A stretch of 22,176 nucleotides of DNA from a virus. The translations under genes were made by a program, and so were the position numbers. The stretch lies in IMG/VR virus record IMGVR_UViG_3300006928_003169, positions 1-22,176 of that record; one strand, written 5' to 3'. Positions 1 through 5,821 of the stretch are shown in pieces; the first letter of the stretch is position 1, and each line of letters opens with the position of its first letter. The notes under the pieces were generated by a model, which saw nothing but the letters and a program-made list of their open reading frames with translations, did not search any database and was not told the origin of the DNA.

Positions 1-354
1 ATGGAAGTTATTTCAGTAGAAAAAGATAATGATAACTTTGGCAAAACTTGGCAACCAAGTGACCAAATATCAGATGAGGCATGTACTGCTAAGCATACAA
101 TATTTACTGCAAATGTTGTAGCGGGACTAGGAGCAAGTCAATTATTTAATGTCTTGCATAATAGGTCGTACTGGCAGTATATTAGGCAGTCGTTGGCACC
201 CTTATCCTTTGGTAGGGAGTACCCAATTAATAAAATAAATAACGAGGTAAAAGATGGCTTTGAAAAAAACCAAAAGAAAGATAGTGTCTCTAAACCCCTC
301 AATACTGCTCTTGTACGGACCACCCAAGGTCGGCAAGACAACTATGTTGAGTAA
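1..354 (+). CDS. Doubtful ORF at the window edge, possibly the 3' part of an upstream gene
   Basis: An open frame runs from the first base to a TAA at 352-354 (117 codons). The ATG at position 1 may be internal, because nothing upstream is visible. The first roughly 50 codons are AT-rich at the third position like the neighbouring genes, but the rest uses codons rare here (tcg, agg, ccc, cgg). The last 101 bp lie inside the well-supported ATPase gene in another frame, which is a long overlap by the standards of this genome. I recognise no domain. It could be a real gene end, a frameshifted remnant or chance. Nothing else stands out in bases 1-240. Confidence 0.25.
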   Translation: MEVISVEKDNDNFGKTWQPSDQISDEACTAKHTIFTANVVAGLGASQLFNVLHNRSYWQYIRQSLAPLSFGREYPINKINNEVKDGFEKNQKKDSVSKPLNTALVRTTQGRQDNYVE

Positions 355-949
355 ACTAGATGACTGTCTTATCATAGACACTGAAAAAGGGTCTAAAATG
401 GTTGAAGCATATGTAGCCGATGTTACTAATAGAGCTGAGCTAATAAGCTTAGTAAAAGAAGCTAAAGAAGGTCACGAGTATACTTATTTTGCTATCGATA
501 CTATTGATAAAGTAGTAGAGTGGGCAGAAAGGGCAGTATGTCAAGAGTATGAGGTGGCCTCTATAGCTGATTTATCTTTTGGTAAAGGTTATGCTTTAAC
601 TAGAGAAAAAGTAATGAATACCATCAAAGCTTTTGCTGATTGTGTTGACCATTTAATATTAATAGGTCACCGCAAAGTAGCAAGAGCTATTCTAGATGGT
701 AAACCAATAGTAGAACCTGAGAGTTTAGATATCACAGGTAAATTAAAATCCATGATTATGTCAGATTGCGATGCGATAGGTTACGTCCACAGAGATGAGG
801 AAGATAAACTTATGGTTTCCTTTAAAGCGAGTGAAGCTGTTGAAGCTGGGAGTAGATGCACTCACTTAAAAGGCGAAGTGATAGACTTTGATTGGGCTAA
901 AATATATAAGAAAGGAGATAAAGATGGCGCTAGTAAGACCAAAAAGTAG
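254..949 (+). CDS. AAA_24-family (Sak4-like) RecA-type ATPase
   Basis: A 231-aa P-loop ATPase. The Walker A motif GPPKVGKTT lies at residues 22-30 (Lys28), straight after a hydrophobic strand. A Walker B-like strand, YFAIDTID, lies at about 78-85 (Asp82, Asp85). The overall pattern (short basic N-terminus, LLLYGPPKVGKT, then an IDTEKG segment) is that of the AAA_24 family. Phage members of this family are Sak4-like single-strand annealing or recombination proteins, RecA-core enzymes that work with an SSB. The start at 254 has a GAGGT ribosome site just upstream. The C-terminus is lysine-rich. It overlaps the next gene, a putative SSB, by 26 bp, and such Sak4-SSB pairs are common in phages. 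The ATPase call is firm; the recombination role is inferred from family and context. Confidence 0.85.
   Translation: MALKKTKRKIVSLNPSILLLYGPPKVGKTTMLSKLDDCLIIDTEKGSKMVEAYVADVTNRAELISLVKEAKEGHEYTYFAIDTIDKVVEWAERAVCQEYEVASIADLSFGKGYALTREKVMNTIKAFADCVDHLILIGHRKVARAILDGKPIVEPESLDITGKLKSMIMSDCDAIGYVHRDEEDKLMVSFKASEAVEAGSRCTHLKGEVIDFDWAKIYKKGDKDGASKTKK
912..917 (+). promoter_or_regulatory. Ribosome binding site that sets the start of the SSB-like gene
   Basis: AAGGAG with 6 nt to the ATG at 924. It selects this start over the in-frame upstream start at 888, which lacks such a site. It lies inside the end of the ATPase gene. Confidence 0.8.
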
Positions 950-1556
950 TAGTGGCGATAAGACGAATTTCTATGGAGTTTGTGAAATCGCTTTGTTAAG
1001 TGTAACAGATAAGAGTGACCAATTCGGCTGGGCTGATGTTTACCTAGATGTTGAAATTAAACAGAAAGGTAGTGATTATACTAAATCACTAAGGATATGT
1101 GGCTCATTTGAAAAAGACCCTGATGGAACAGTTTCAGGCGGTTCTGTATTGAATCGTTTGTATAACTTCCTAGATTGTATCGGCTGTAAGGCTGGTATTA
1201 ATGCAAAGGGTGGATGGGAACAAGAAGATGGTCAAAATATAGATGACATTGCATCATTCCTTTCTCAAGGATACTGCGGAAGCTCTGAACCAACTAGCTT
1301 TCCTTATTTAGCCTATGTTTATAAGGAAAAACCTAAGAAGCAAGGAGATAAAGTGTATGCTAGAGTCCATCACAAAATCTATCCAAATGAAGAAGCAAAT
1401 ACTAAGAAACTATTAGACGATGTAAATTGGCTAAAAGGTAGAGGGTATTTGAAAGAAGCTAGTCCTGAAGAACTAGACGCTGTGCGTCCAGTAACATCAA
1501 ATGGCATGGGTGACCCTACAAAAGGTCTTCCATCAGATGCATTCGATAACTTATAA
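924..1556 (+). CDS. Putative phage single-stranded DNA-binding protein
   Basis: A 210-aa protein beginning MALVRPKS, with the start fixed by AAGGAG at 912-917. It has β-strand-rich stretches (residues about 18-60 and 125-150), consistent with an OB-fold, and a central Gly/Asp-rich segment. Its end is short, acidic and aromatic (SDAFDNL), reminiscent of the acidic tails by which SSBs recruit partners. It lies between a Sak4-like ATPase and a primase-helicase, the usual place for a phage SSB. Its TAA shares one base with the next ATG (1556), so the two are probably translationally coupled. I do not see a diagnostic family motif, so the SSB role is inferred from context and tail. An unknown recombination accessory protein is the main alternative. 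Confidence 0.6.
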   Translation: MALVRPKSSSGDKTNFYGVCEIALLSVTDKSDQFGWADVYLDVEIKQKGSDYTKSLRICGSFEKDPDGTVSGGSVLNRLYNFLDCIGCKAGINAKGGWEQEDGQNIDDIASFLSQGYCGSSEPTSFPYLAYVYKEKPKKQGDKVYARVHHKIYPNEEANTKKLLDDVNWLKGRGYLKEASPEELDAVRPVTSNGMGDPTKGLPSDAFDNL

Positions 1557-3316
1557 TGGACTACATTGAGATAGCACAAGGGAGCCCTCGTAACAGGGGC
1601 TTCCTTATTCTCAAAAAGGATTTAATCAAGTATATTAATCCTGAAGAGCCGTTATATCGGTCTGTTTATCTTTATGATAAAGAAGCTGTAGAATATGCTA
1701 AAAGTGGTGGTTTAAAGAACTATTTTGGCAAAAGAGGAGTCGATAATATAATACTAGACATCGATAAATCAAACAATACAGATGAATTTACTAGAGATAA
1801 GGCAATATCAATAGTGTTAGAGTTAGAAGGGTATGGTTTAGATGAAAATGCCATACAATGTTTCTTCTCTGGTAGCGGATATCATATATCAATACCTAAT
1901 GCTGCATTCGGGTTTGTTCCGTCTGACAACATATGGTATCAAGTTAAAAACACTATGTTAAAGCTTTTTCCAAAGATAGACAGTAGTATATATATGCGAA
2001 CAGGTATCTACAGGGTTGCTCACACAATAAATAAAAAGACGGACTTGTATAAGATTCCGATTACAATAAGCGAGCTTACGAATTTAGATATTAGTATACA
2101 GGATTTAGCCAAAGAACCTAGATTTGATTATCCGTACACTGAAAGACTAGCAGATGGAGAACTATCAGGCGCTATAGTAACTAATGTTACTAAAGTAAAT
2201 GCCTCAAGGAAGGTAACCGAACCTACCGATATAGTTCCCTGTGTACAAAAGATGTTAAATCTTGGACCACAAGAAGGAAACAGAAATCAAACATTAATGA
2301 GAATAGCATCTCATTGCGCAAGACACGGAATACCGTCTCAATTTGCAAAAGCAATGATATTGCATTGGAATAATCGTAGTTTAAATGAGAATGAAGTCAT
2401 AGAAAAGATAGAGTATACATATAACAGAGGTTATAAGTATGGATGTCAAGATACAATAATGGCTGACCATTGTCAAACTAGATGCGTTTACTTCAAGAAG
2501 AAAGACTATTTAATTGATGTTAAGAATGCTGAAGAGTTACAAAAAGACTTAGAGTTTCGTTTAGAAACTGATTTTAGTGGTAAAACTATAGACATAGCAG
2601 GTATGTTAGGACTGCATAATGTAGATTGTGAGATATACCCAGGAGAACTAGTTACAATATTTGGACCTACGGGTTCAGGCAAAACAACTTTTGCACAAAA
2701 CTTAGTCCTAGGGGTAGATTTCGATAACGATTGTATTATACAGGATAAACAAATTCCTTGTCTATATTTATCATTAGAGTTGTCAGCTTGGTATATGCAT
2801 AGAAGAAATATGCAAGTAGTAAGTGGCCTAAGTAAACAGCAAGTAAACGATAGGTATAAGACCTTATATGGAACGTATAAAGAGAGATTAAGTCACTTAG
2901 TCATACAAACTGTTGCGCCTAATCTAGAGCAGATACAGAATAAAATACGAGAATTACAACCAGCAGTTGTAGTTGTTGACTATATTGATTTAATATCTAC
3001 AACTTCTAAATATATGGGTGAATACGAACAAGTTAGACAAGTATCACATTATTTATCTAATCTTGCTGTAAACATGGATATCATAATAATACAGATAAGC
3101 CAGGTGAGTAGGGAATATAGCCGAAACGAGGCATTAGATTTGTACGCTGGAAAAGGTTCAGGTGCAATAGAGAATGCCAGTCGTAAAGTTATCGGGCTAA
3201 ACGGTCAAGCTAATTGTAATAAAAAATCAGTACATATGTATAAGAATACAGATGGAGAATTATTTGATACTGAGCTTGAGTGGCAGCCTTCATTCAGATT
3301 AAGGAGAGTTAAATGA
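1556..3316 (+). CDS. Primase-helicase fusion: AEP-type primase with DnaB/Twinkle-like helicase
   Basis: A 586-aa two-enzyme replication protein. The N-terminal third carries archaeo-eukaryotic primase hallmarks: a DxD metal site at Asp68/Asp70 (LDIDKS) and an SxSGxH-type motif at 105-110 (His110). A connector at about 228-315 ends in a C297...H305-C306...C310 cluster that could bind zinc. The C-terminal half is a superfamily-4 RecA-like helicase: Walker A GPTGSGKTT at 370-378 (Lys376), Walker B VVVVDYIDLI around Asp475/Asp478, and a GSGAIENASR segment near the end typical of DnaB-like enzymes. It would prime and unwind at the fork as one polypeptide, as T7 gp4 does, but with an AEP primase in place of a TOPRIM one. 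Its stop overlaps the next start (ATGA). The two-domain call is strong; the primase subfamily is uncertain. Confidence 0.85.
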   Translation: MDYIEIAQGSPRNRGFLILKKDLIKYINPEEPLYRSVYLYDKEAVEYAKSGGLKNYFGKRGVDNIILDIDKSNNTDEFTRDKAISIVLELEGYGLDENAIQCFFSGSGYHISIPNAAFGFVPSDNIWYQVKNTMLKLFPKIDSSIYMRTGIYRVAHTINKKTDLYKIPITISELTNLDISIQDLAKEPRFDYPYTERLADGELSGAIVTNVTKVNASRKVTEPTDIVPCVQKMLNLGPQEGNRNQTLMRIASHCARHGIPSQFAKAMILHWNNRSLNENEVIEKIEYTYNRGYKYGCQDTIMADHCQTRCVYFKKKDYLIDVKNAEELQKDLEFRLETDFSGKTIDIAGMLGLHNVDCEIYPGELVTIFGPTGSGKTTFAQNLVLGVDFDNDCIIQDKQIPCLYLSLELSAWYMHRRNMQVVSGLSKQQVNDRYKTLYGTYKERLSHLVIQTVAPNLEQIQNKIRELQPAVVVVDYIDLISTTSKYMGEYEQVRQVSHYLSNLAVNMDIIIIQISQVSREYSRNEALDLYAGKGSGAIENASRKVIGLNGQANCNKKSVHMYKNTDGELFDTELEWQPSFRLRRVK

Positions 3317-3531
3317 TACTTAAAATAATCAACTTACCAAAATTGAAATTTCTATATTTCTTTAACTTTATAGGACTCGGATTTGCTAATCTAAGCGATT
3401 CCGATGGAGATGGTTTAAAGTTTCTGATAAATATATGGAAATTTGAATTAGGCTTTTACTTAGCATGGAGGACAAAACAACATGTCGACTATGAGAAACA
3501 AAACGAGAGCGGTTTTAGCGCATCTGCTTAG
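3313..3531 (+). CDS. Small protein of unknown function, 72 aa
   Basis: Starts in an ATGA overlap with the primase-helicase stop, with AAGGAGAG about 6 nt upstream, so translation is well supported. The protein is rich in Phe, Leu and Ile (KFLYFFNFIGLGF near residues 12-24), followed by a DSDGDG stretch and a WKFELGF segment. This suggests a small β-sheet protein; the hydrophobic part is too short and broken for a confident membrane helix. The DSDGDG run resembles a calcium-loop core but stands alone. The last 50 bp overlap the HTH gene in another frame. I do not recognise the family. Confidence 0.6.
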   Translation: MILKIINLPKLKFLYFFNFIGLGFANLSDSDGDGLKFLINIWKFELGFYLAWRTKQHVDYEKQNESGFSASA

Positions 3532-3709
3532 TGGCAGAAAACTAACACCCTCAGAAGCATATGAAAGGTTCAGGACAATGAGATTAGGAGCTATAATATT
3601 TAATCTCAAGAGAGAAGGTGAAGCCAACGGTGAATGGGATATAGTAAATGAAAATCCTAAAAGTAAGCATGGCCTTTATCGTCTAATCAAAACTGGAAAT
3701 GCGAAGTAG
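3482..3709 (+). CDS. Small HTH_39-type helix-turn-helix DNA-binding protein
   Basis: A 75-aa protein preceded by GGAGG with about 9-10 nt to the ATG. Residues 7-48 give a compact winged-helix pattern: a first helix (TRAVLAHLLSG), then LTPSEAYERF, a recognition-helix-like RLGAIIFNLKREG, and a β-wing-like end (GLYRLI). This is the pattern of phage HTH_39 domains, in which a helix starting near LTPSEA packs against one with R(L/M)xARIxxLR. A likely role is transcriptional or replication-associated regulation in the early region; the target is unknown. It sits between the replication genes and the HNH gene. Confidence 0.65.
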   Translation: MSTMRNKTRAVLAHLLSGRKLTPSEAYERFRTMRLGAIIFNLKREGEANGEWDIVNENPKSKHGLYRLIKTGNAK

Positions 3710-3726
3710 AAGAAAGAAAATCGATT

Positions 3727-3734
3727 GGGAGGGG
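3727..3734 (+). promoter_or_regulatory. Ribosome binding site that sets the start of the HNH gene
   Basis: GGGAGGGG, with core GGAGG at 3728-3732 and 8 nt to the ATG at 3741. The in-frame ATG at 3699 has no comparable site, so 3741 is preferred. The longer form would add 14 residues. Confidence 0.7.
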
Positions 3735-3740
3735 CTTTAT

Positions 3741-4157
3741 ATGAAGAAGCTCCTTCCAATTCATAAAAATCATTCTAAGAAGATTTATCATAGGATGATG
3801 AAGAAATCGTCGACTCTAAAGTCGTCATTAAAAAGAAGGAGTAGAGAGTATGAAGTCGAATTTAAAATATCGCTTACAGAAGTTAGACAATTACTTTATA
3901 AATCTTATGGGAAGCCGTGTATATATTGCAACCAGACTCTTGTGGTCGGGAATATGGCTTGTGACCACATTATTCCTCTTAGTATGGGTGGTGGTTCAAT
4001 TGTGTCTAACCTTCACATAGTATGTGGAAGATGTAATACAAGAAAAGGACCATTGACTCATAAAGATTATAAAGATTTATTAAAAAGTCTTGACAAACTA
4101 TCTGAAGATGTTGTAAAGTATGTGCTCAGAAAATTAGCAAAATCAGAAATGTTTTAA
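3741..4157 (+). CDS. HNH endonuclease (small, free-standing)
   Basis: A 138-aa protein with a complete HNH ββα-metal core. A CxxC pair lies at Cys60/Cys63 (CIYC), followed by the DHIIPLSMGG strand with Asp75-His76, Asn90 in the SNLHIVC segment, and a second CxxC at Cys95/Cys98 followed by Asn99 and KG at 102-103. The two CxxC pairs would bind a structural zinc, and His76, Asn90 and Asn99 would form the catalytic site. The first 45 residues are very basic and could bind DNA. It lacks the RuvC domain of IscB-like proteins. Small HNH genes of this type in phages are often mobile (homing) enzymes or DNA-processing nucleases. The gene-free structured stretch immediately downstream is notable. Nuclease call firm, biological role open. 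Confidence 0.85.
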   Translation: MKKLLPIHKNHSKKIYHRMMKKSSTLKSSLKRRSREYEVEFKISLTEVRQLLYKSYGKPCIYCNQTLVVGNMACDHIIPLSMGGGSIVSNLHIVCGRCNTRKGPLTHKDYKDLLKSLDKLSEDVVKYVLRKLAKSEMF

Positions 4158-4159
4158 AT

Positions 4160-4258
4160 TTGGGAAGTAGCTAAACATTAAATTAACAATTAACGTAAAA
4201 TAAATACAATAATTGAAATTATGTTTGAAGAATATCTCGTCGAAAAGATGCTTCCCAA
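4160..4258 (+). repeat. Nested inverted repeat (possible RNA hairpin domain or terminator-like element)
   Basis: TTGGGAAGTA (4160-4169) can pair with TGCTTCCCAA (4249-4258): ten base pairs including one G-U. Inside it AAACAT (4173-4178) pairs with ATGTTT (4221-4226), and the stem continues past a two-base bulge with AATT (4181-4184) and AATT (4217-4220). A short hairpin, ATCT...AGAT, occurs near 4234-4248. It begins 3 nt after the HNH stop. No U-run follows, so it is not a classic intrinsic terminator. It could be the first domain of a structured transcript. Confidence 0.5.
4183..4210 (+). promoter_or_regulatory. Possible σ70-type promoter
   Basis: TTAACA (4183-4188) and TACAAT (4205-4210) are separated by 16 bp. 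Each differs from the -35 and -10 consensus by one base. Initiation near 4217 would transcribe the structured block at 4292-4428 and the small-gene cluster. The DNA here is very AT-rich, so chance matches are easy. Confidence 0.3.
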
Positions 4259-4291
4259 TTAATTTATCCATGGTGAGTTATTGCACCAAAT

Positions 4292-4428
4292 TAGCAAGTA
4301 CAAGGTATTGATAACACCGATAAAGTTAGGAATCCTACTGCGTGAGCACTGGTGGGGCGGTACATATAAGAGTTGATTTTTCACTCTAATCCTTTCTGTC
4401 CTTTAAAACCTAACTTTTGTACTTGCTA
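4292..4428 (+). ncRNA. Candidate structured RNA with three-way-junction fold
   Basis: TAGCAAGTACAA (4292-4303) pairs perfectly with TTGTACTTGCTA (4417-4428), 12 bp. AAAGTTAGG (4322-4330) pairs perfectly with CCTAACTTT (4409-4417), 9 bp. The two 3' strands abut, so the stems could stack coaxially (base 4417 can serve only one of them). On the 5' side a hairpin, GGTATT-GAT-AACACC (4304-4318, one mismatch), fills the junction. Within the second stem, ACTGC (4337-4341) pairs with GCGGT (4357-4361), and AGAGTTGA (4369-4376) pairs with TCACTCT (4381-4387) across a TTTT loop with one bulge. The inner part is GC-richer than its surroundings. It does not fit tRNA, tmRNA, hammerhead or group I/II cores that I can recognise. 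Function unknown: a phage small RNA, a leader RNA for the downstream genes, or a processing signal. Confidence 0.6.
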
Positions 4429-4460
4429 TGTATTTAGAAATGTCATAAATTAAGAGTCCT

Positions 4461-4556
4461 ATGATAGAAACTAAACAATGTTTTGCATGCGGACAATTAG
4501 TGTATGCACACGATTGCCATTATCAATGTAATGCCTGTGGGTATGCAGAGAATTGA
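4461..4556 (+). CDS. 31-aa zinc-ribbon microprotein
   Basis: ATG at 4461 to TGA at 4554-4556. The peptide has a CxxC pair (Cys7, Cys10) and a second CxxC (Cys23, Cys26), each followed by Gly, with an extra Cys19 and His17/His20 between them. That is the spacing of a zinc knuckle or rubredoxin-like ribbon. Five cysteines in 31 residues is far above the local background, which supports coding. The upstream ribosome site (TAAGAG) is weak. It opens the cluster of tiny genes after the structured RNA candidate. It may bind nucleic acid or a host protein. Confidence 0.5.
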   Translation: MIETKQCFACGQLVYAHDCHYQCNACGYAEN

Positions 4557-4581
4557 CAAGATATATCTGGGAGGTTCTCTC

Positions 4582-4588
4582 AGGAAGG
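4582..4588 (+). promoter_or_regulatory. Ribosome binding site that sets the start at 4597
   Basis: AGGAAGG with 8 nt to the ATG at 4597. It selects this start over the in-frame ATG at 4504, whose extra 31 codons would overlap the zinc-ribbon gene. Confidence 0.65.
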
Positions 4589-4596
4589 TAAGAAAA

Positions 4597-4791
4597 ATGT
4601 CGTTAAAAAGGGAGATGAACGCAGTCCTAAAAAAGAAAGCGTTAATAGCAGAAAAAAATCTAAGAAATTACATACAGAAGAAGTATGGTAAGATAGACCT
4701 TGGTTTCGTCAGCGAAGGTGTATCAGATTCTTGGTTAAGGAGATTCTATGAAACAAATGGTATCAAAAGGGTTCGCAAAAAAGGACACTAA
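4597..4791 (+). CDS. Small basic protein of unknown function, 64 aa
   Basis: Starts MSLKREMN with AGGAAGG upstream. It is strongly basic (many Lys/Arg), with a predicted long helix over residues 2-28, then KYGKIDLGFVSEG and a second basic tail. The last 44 bp overlap the next gene. No family recognised. Charge and size would fit nucleic-acid binding, but that is only a guess. Confidence 0.55.
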   Translation: MSLKREMNAVLKKKALIAEKNLRNYIQKKYGKIDLGFVSEGVSDSWLRRFYETNGIKRVRKKGH

Positions 4792-5011
4792 AGCTTATAA
4801 ACCAGACCCAGAAACTGGAAAATGGAGAGGTGCAGAAACTAAAAATGGAAATTATGCAACTATTAAGCCAGGCTGGGTAGCAGAGTTTAAAGTCAATGGA
4901 AAGAAGCATGTTCTAGAATTATGGGCTTTTAATGCTAAATGGGGTGTACAAAGCATGTTCTATAAACTACAGAAGGTGAAAGATGAAGAAAATCTCGAAG
5001 ACACCATGTAA
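4748..5011 (+). CDS. Small β-rich protein of unknown function, 87 aa
   Basis: The start at 4748 has AAGGAG with about 6 nt spacing. The centre (residues 16-75) is rich in aromatic and β-forming residues (WVAEFKVNGKKHVLELWAF), suggesting a small β-barrel or sandwich, followed by an acidic tail. It overlaps its neighbours by 44 bp and 29 bp, consistent with one translationally coupled operon. No family recognised. Confidence 0.6.
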   Translation: MKQMVSKGFAKKDTKAYKPDPETGKWRGAETKNGNYATIKPGWVAEFKVNGKKHVLELWAFNAKWGVQSMFYKLQKVKDEENLEDTM

Positions 5012-5267
5012 ACTAACACTTGAAGAAGAGTACGCTTTTGAGCATAAACAGCGAATAAAAGCAGAAAATCATATAAAAGAAGTGTGGGAATACAATACCG
5101 AGCTCGAAAAAGAGGTGAATAGGCTACAATCTATTATTAATAAGGGGGAACATACACCTAAGAAAAAAACCCCCTTAAATCCTCAATTACTATTAGAAGG
5201 TCGATTAGAAAAGATATATAAAGCTAGAGAAGAAGCTATTAAAAAGATGGAAAAAGGGTTAAAATGA
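4983..5267 (+). CDS. Small coiled-coil protein of unknown function, 94 aa
   Basis: ATG at 4983 preceded by AGAAGGTGA. Residues about 12-55 form a charged helix with heptad-like spacing (EEEYAFEHKQRIKAENHIKE, then LEKEVNRLQSII), followed by a lysine/proline linker and a second charged helix to the end. This indicates a coiled-coil or oligomerising protein. Its TGA overlaps the next ATG (ATGA, 5264-5267). Confidence 0.6.
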   Translation: MKKISKTPCKLTLEEEYAFEHKQRIKAENHIKEVWEYNTELEKEVNRLQSIINKGEHTPKKKTPLNPQLLLEGRLEKIYKAREEAIKKMEKGLK

Positions 5268-5389
5268 ATAGATTAGATAAACATATTAGATGTAACTGTG
5301 GAAAAGAGTATGGAGTATTAAAGTTTAGAAAGAAAGTAAATTGTAAAAGATGTAAGACTGAAGTAATAGCAAGAGGATTAAAGAAATGA
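5264..5389 (+). CDS. 41-aa zinc-ribbon microprotein
   Basis: Read from an ATGA overlap with the upstream gene and ending in another ATGA overlap (5386-5389), so it is embedded in a coupled run. It has CNC at Cys10/Cys12 and CKRC at Cys27/Cys30, separated by a basic β-hairpin-like stretch, plus a basic tail. This is a minimal zinc ribbon like the Com-type or transcription-factor-like ribbons found in phages. It may bind nucleic acid. Placement and cysteine pairs make it likely to be real despite its size. Confidence 0.6.
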   Translation: MNRLDKHIRCNCGKEYGVLKFRKKVNCKRCKTEVIARGLKK

Positions 5390-5523
5390 GTAATAAAGAA
5401 GAATTGAGAATCCTTTGGGGATTAGTTAGAAGAATAAACAACGTTGTTTATGGGTACAAAAAACCAACTGGAAGGAGAAAAAATGCAAGTAAATCCAAGA
5501 AAAATAATGCAACAAAATATTAA
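5386..5523 (+). CDS. Tiny basic protein of unknown function, 45 aa
   Basis: Starts in an ATGA overlap, with AGAGGA about 8 nt upstream, and ends in TAA at 5521-5523. It has a short amphipathic helix (ILWGLVRRINNVVYGY, residues 9-24) followed by a very basic tail (KKPTGRRKNASKSKKNN). It overlaps the start of the next gene by 41 bp. A membrane- or nucleic-acid-binding peptide is possible. Chance reading is not excluded. Confidence 0.4.
   Translation: MSNKEELRILWGLVRRINNVVYGYKKPTGRRKNASKSKKNNATKY
5472..5477 (+). promoter_or_regulatory. Ribosome binding site that sets the start at 5483
   Basis: AAGGAG (within GGAAGGAG) with 5 nt to the ATG at 5483. It is preferred over the in-frame ATG at 5444, which has no such site. 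Confidence 0.7.
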
Positions 5524-5821
5524 TCAATTATCTGAAAGAACAAATCAAGTAGCAGGTGGTTTATCGTTAGTTATAAAAAAGATTGAACATTTAGATAAAA
5601 ACTTAGGAGGCTTGGAGCAAATCATTATGAAACTTGCTGAGTTCTTAGGGAAGGACGAAGAGTTTAACAAATACCTTGATGATTGGCTTAAATCGGAAAG
5701 CGTAGTTTCTAAAGAAAAATCAAAGTCGGTAAATAACGCTGGAGATACGGATGGTGATTTAGTCGTCGGAAACAGTGTAGCCGATAAGACCAGCAGTTCC
5801 ACCAGCAGCAGCGATAGGTAA
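5483..5821 (+). CDS. Coiled-coil protein of unknown function, 112 aa
   Basis: The last gene of the rightward module. Residues about 5-75 are helical with heptad-like hydrophobics (LSERTNQ, LSLVIKKIEHLDKNL, LEQIIMKLAEFLG), and the remainder is low-complexity and Ser/Asp-rich (SSSTSSSDR at the end). Its final 63 bp lie antisense to the end of the leftward 476-aa gene, with no room for a terminator between the two modules. The low-complexity tail may be unconstrained, being dictated by the Ala/Gly-rich C-terminus on the opposite strand. No family recognised. Confidence 0.6.
   Translation: MQVNPRKIMQQNINQLSERTNQVAGGLSLVIKKIEHLDKNLGGLEQIIMKLAEFLGKDEEFNKYLDDWLKSESVVSKEKSKSVNNAGDTDGDLVVGNSVADKTSSSTSSSDR

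Larger units (their letters stand above)
4158..4460 (+). other. Gene-free interval with two structured blocks
   Basis: This is the only stretch of about 300 bp without a gene in the window. It has no open frame of useful length, but it holds two nested inverted-repeat systems (4160-4258 and 4292-4428) and a possible promoter (4183-4210). In so compact a genome it is therefore unlikely to be filler. Confidence 0.7.

Noticed and set aside
3391-3420. EF-hand in the 72-aa protein (DSDGDG)
   Set aside because: Single short run in a small hydrophobic protein without flanking helices of EF-hand spacing.
4292-4428. Known ribozyme, intron or tRNA-like RNA
   Set aside because: No hammerhead core (CTGATGA/GAAA pair), no recognisable group I P7 or group II domain V, and no tRNA cloverleaf, so it is left as an unassigned structured RNA.
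3741-4428. IscB/HEARO (OMEGA) nuclease with its RNA
   Set aside because: The protein is only 138 aa with an HNH core and no RuvC motifs or bridge helix, so it is not an IscB; only a looser association is suggested.
4504-4596. Longer N-terminus for the 64-aa gene, starting at 4504
   Set aside because: No ribosome site there and it would overlap the zinc-ribbon gene; AGGAAGG places the start at 4597.
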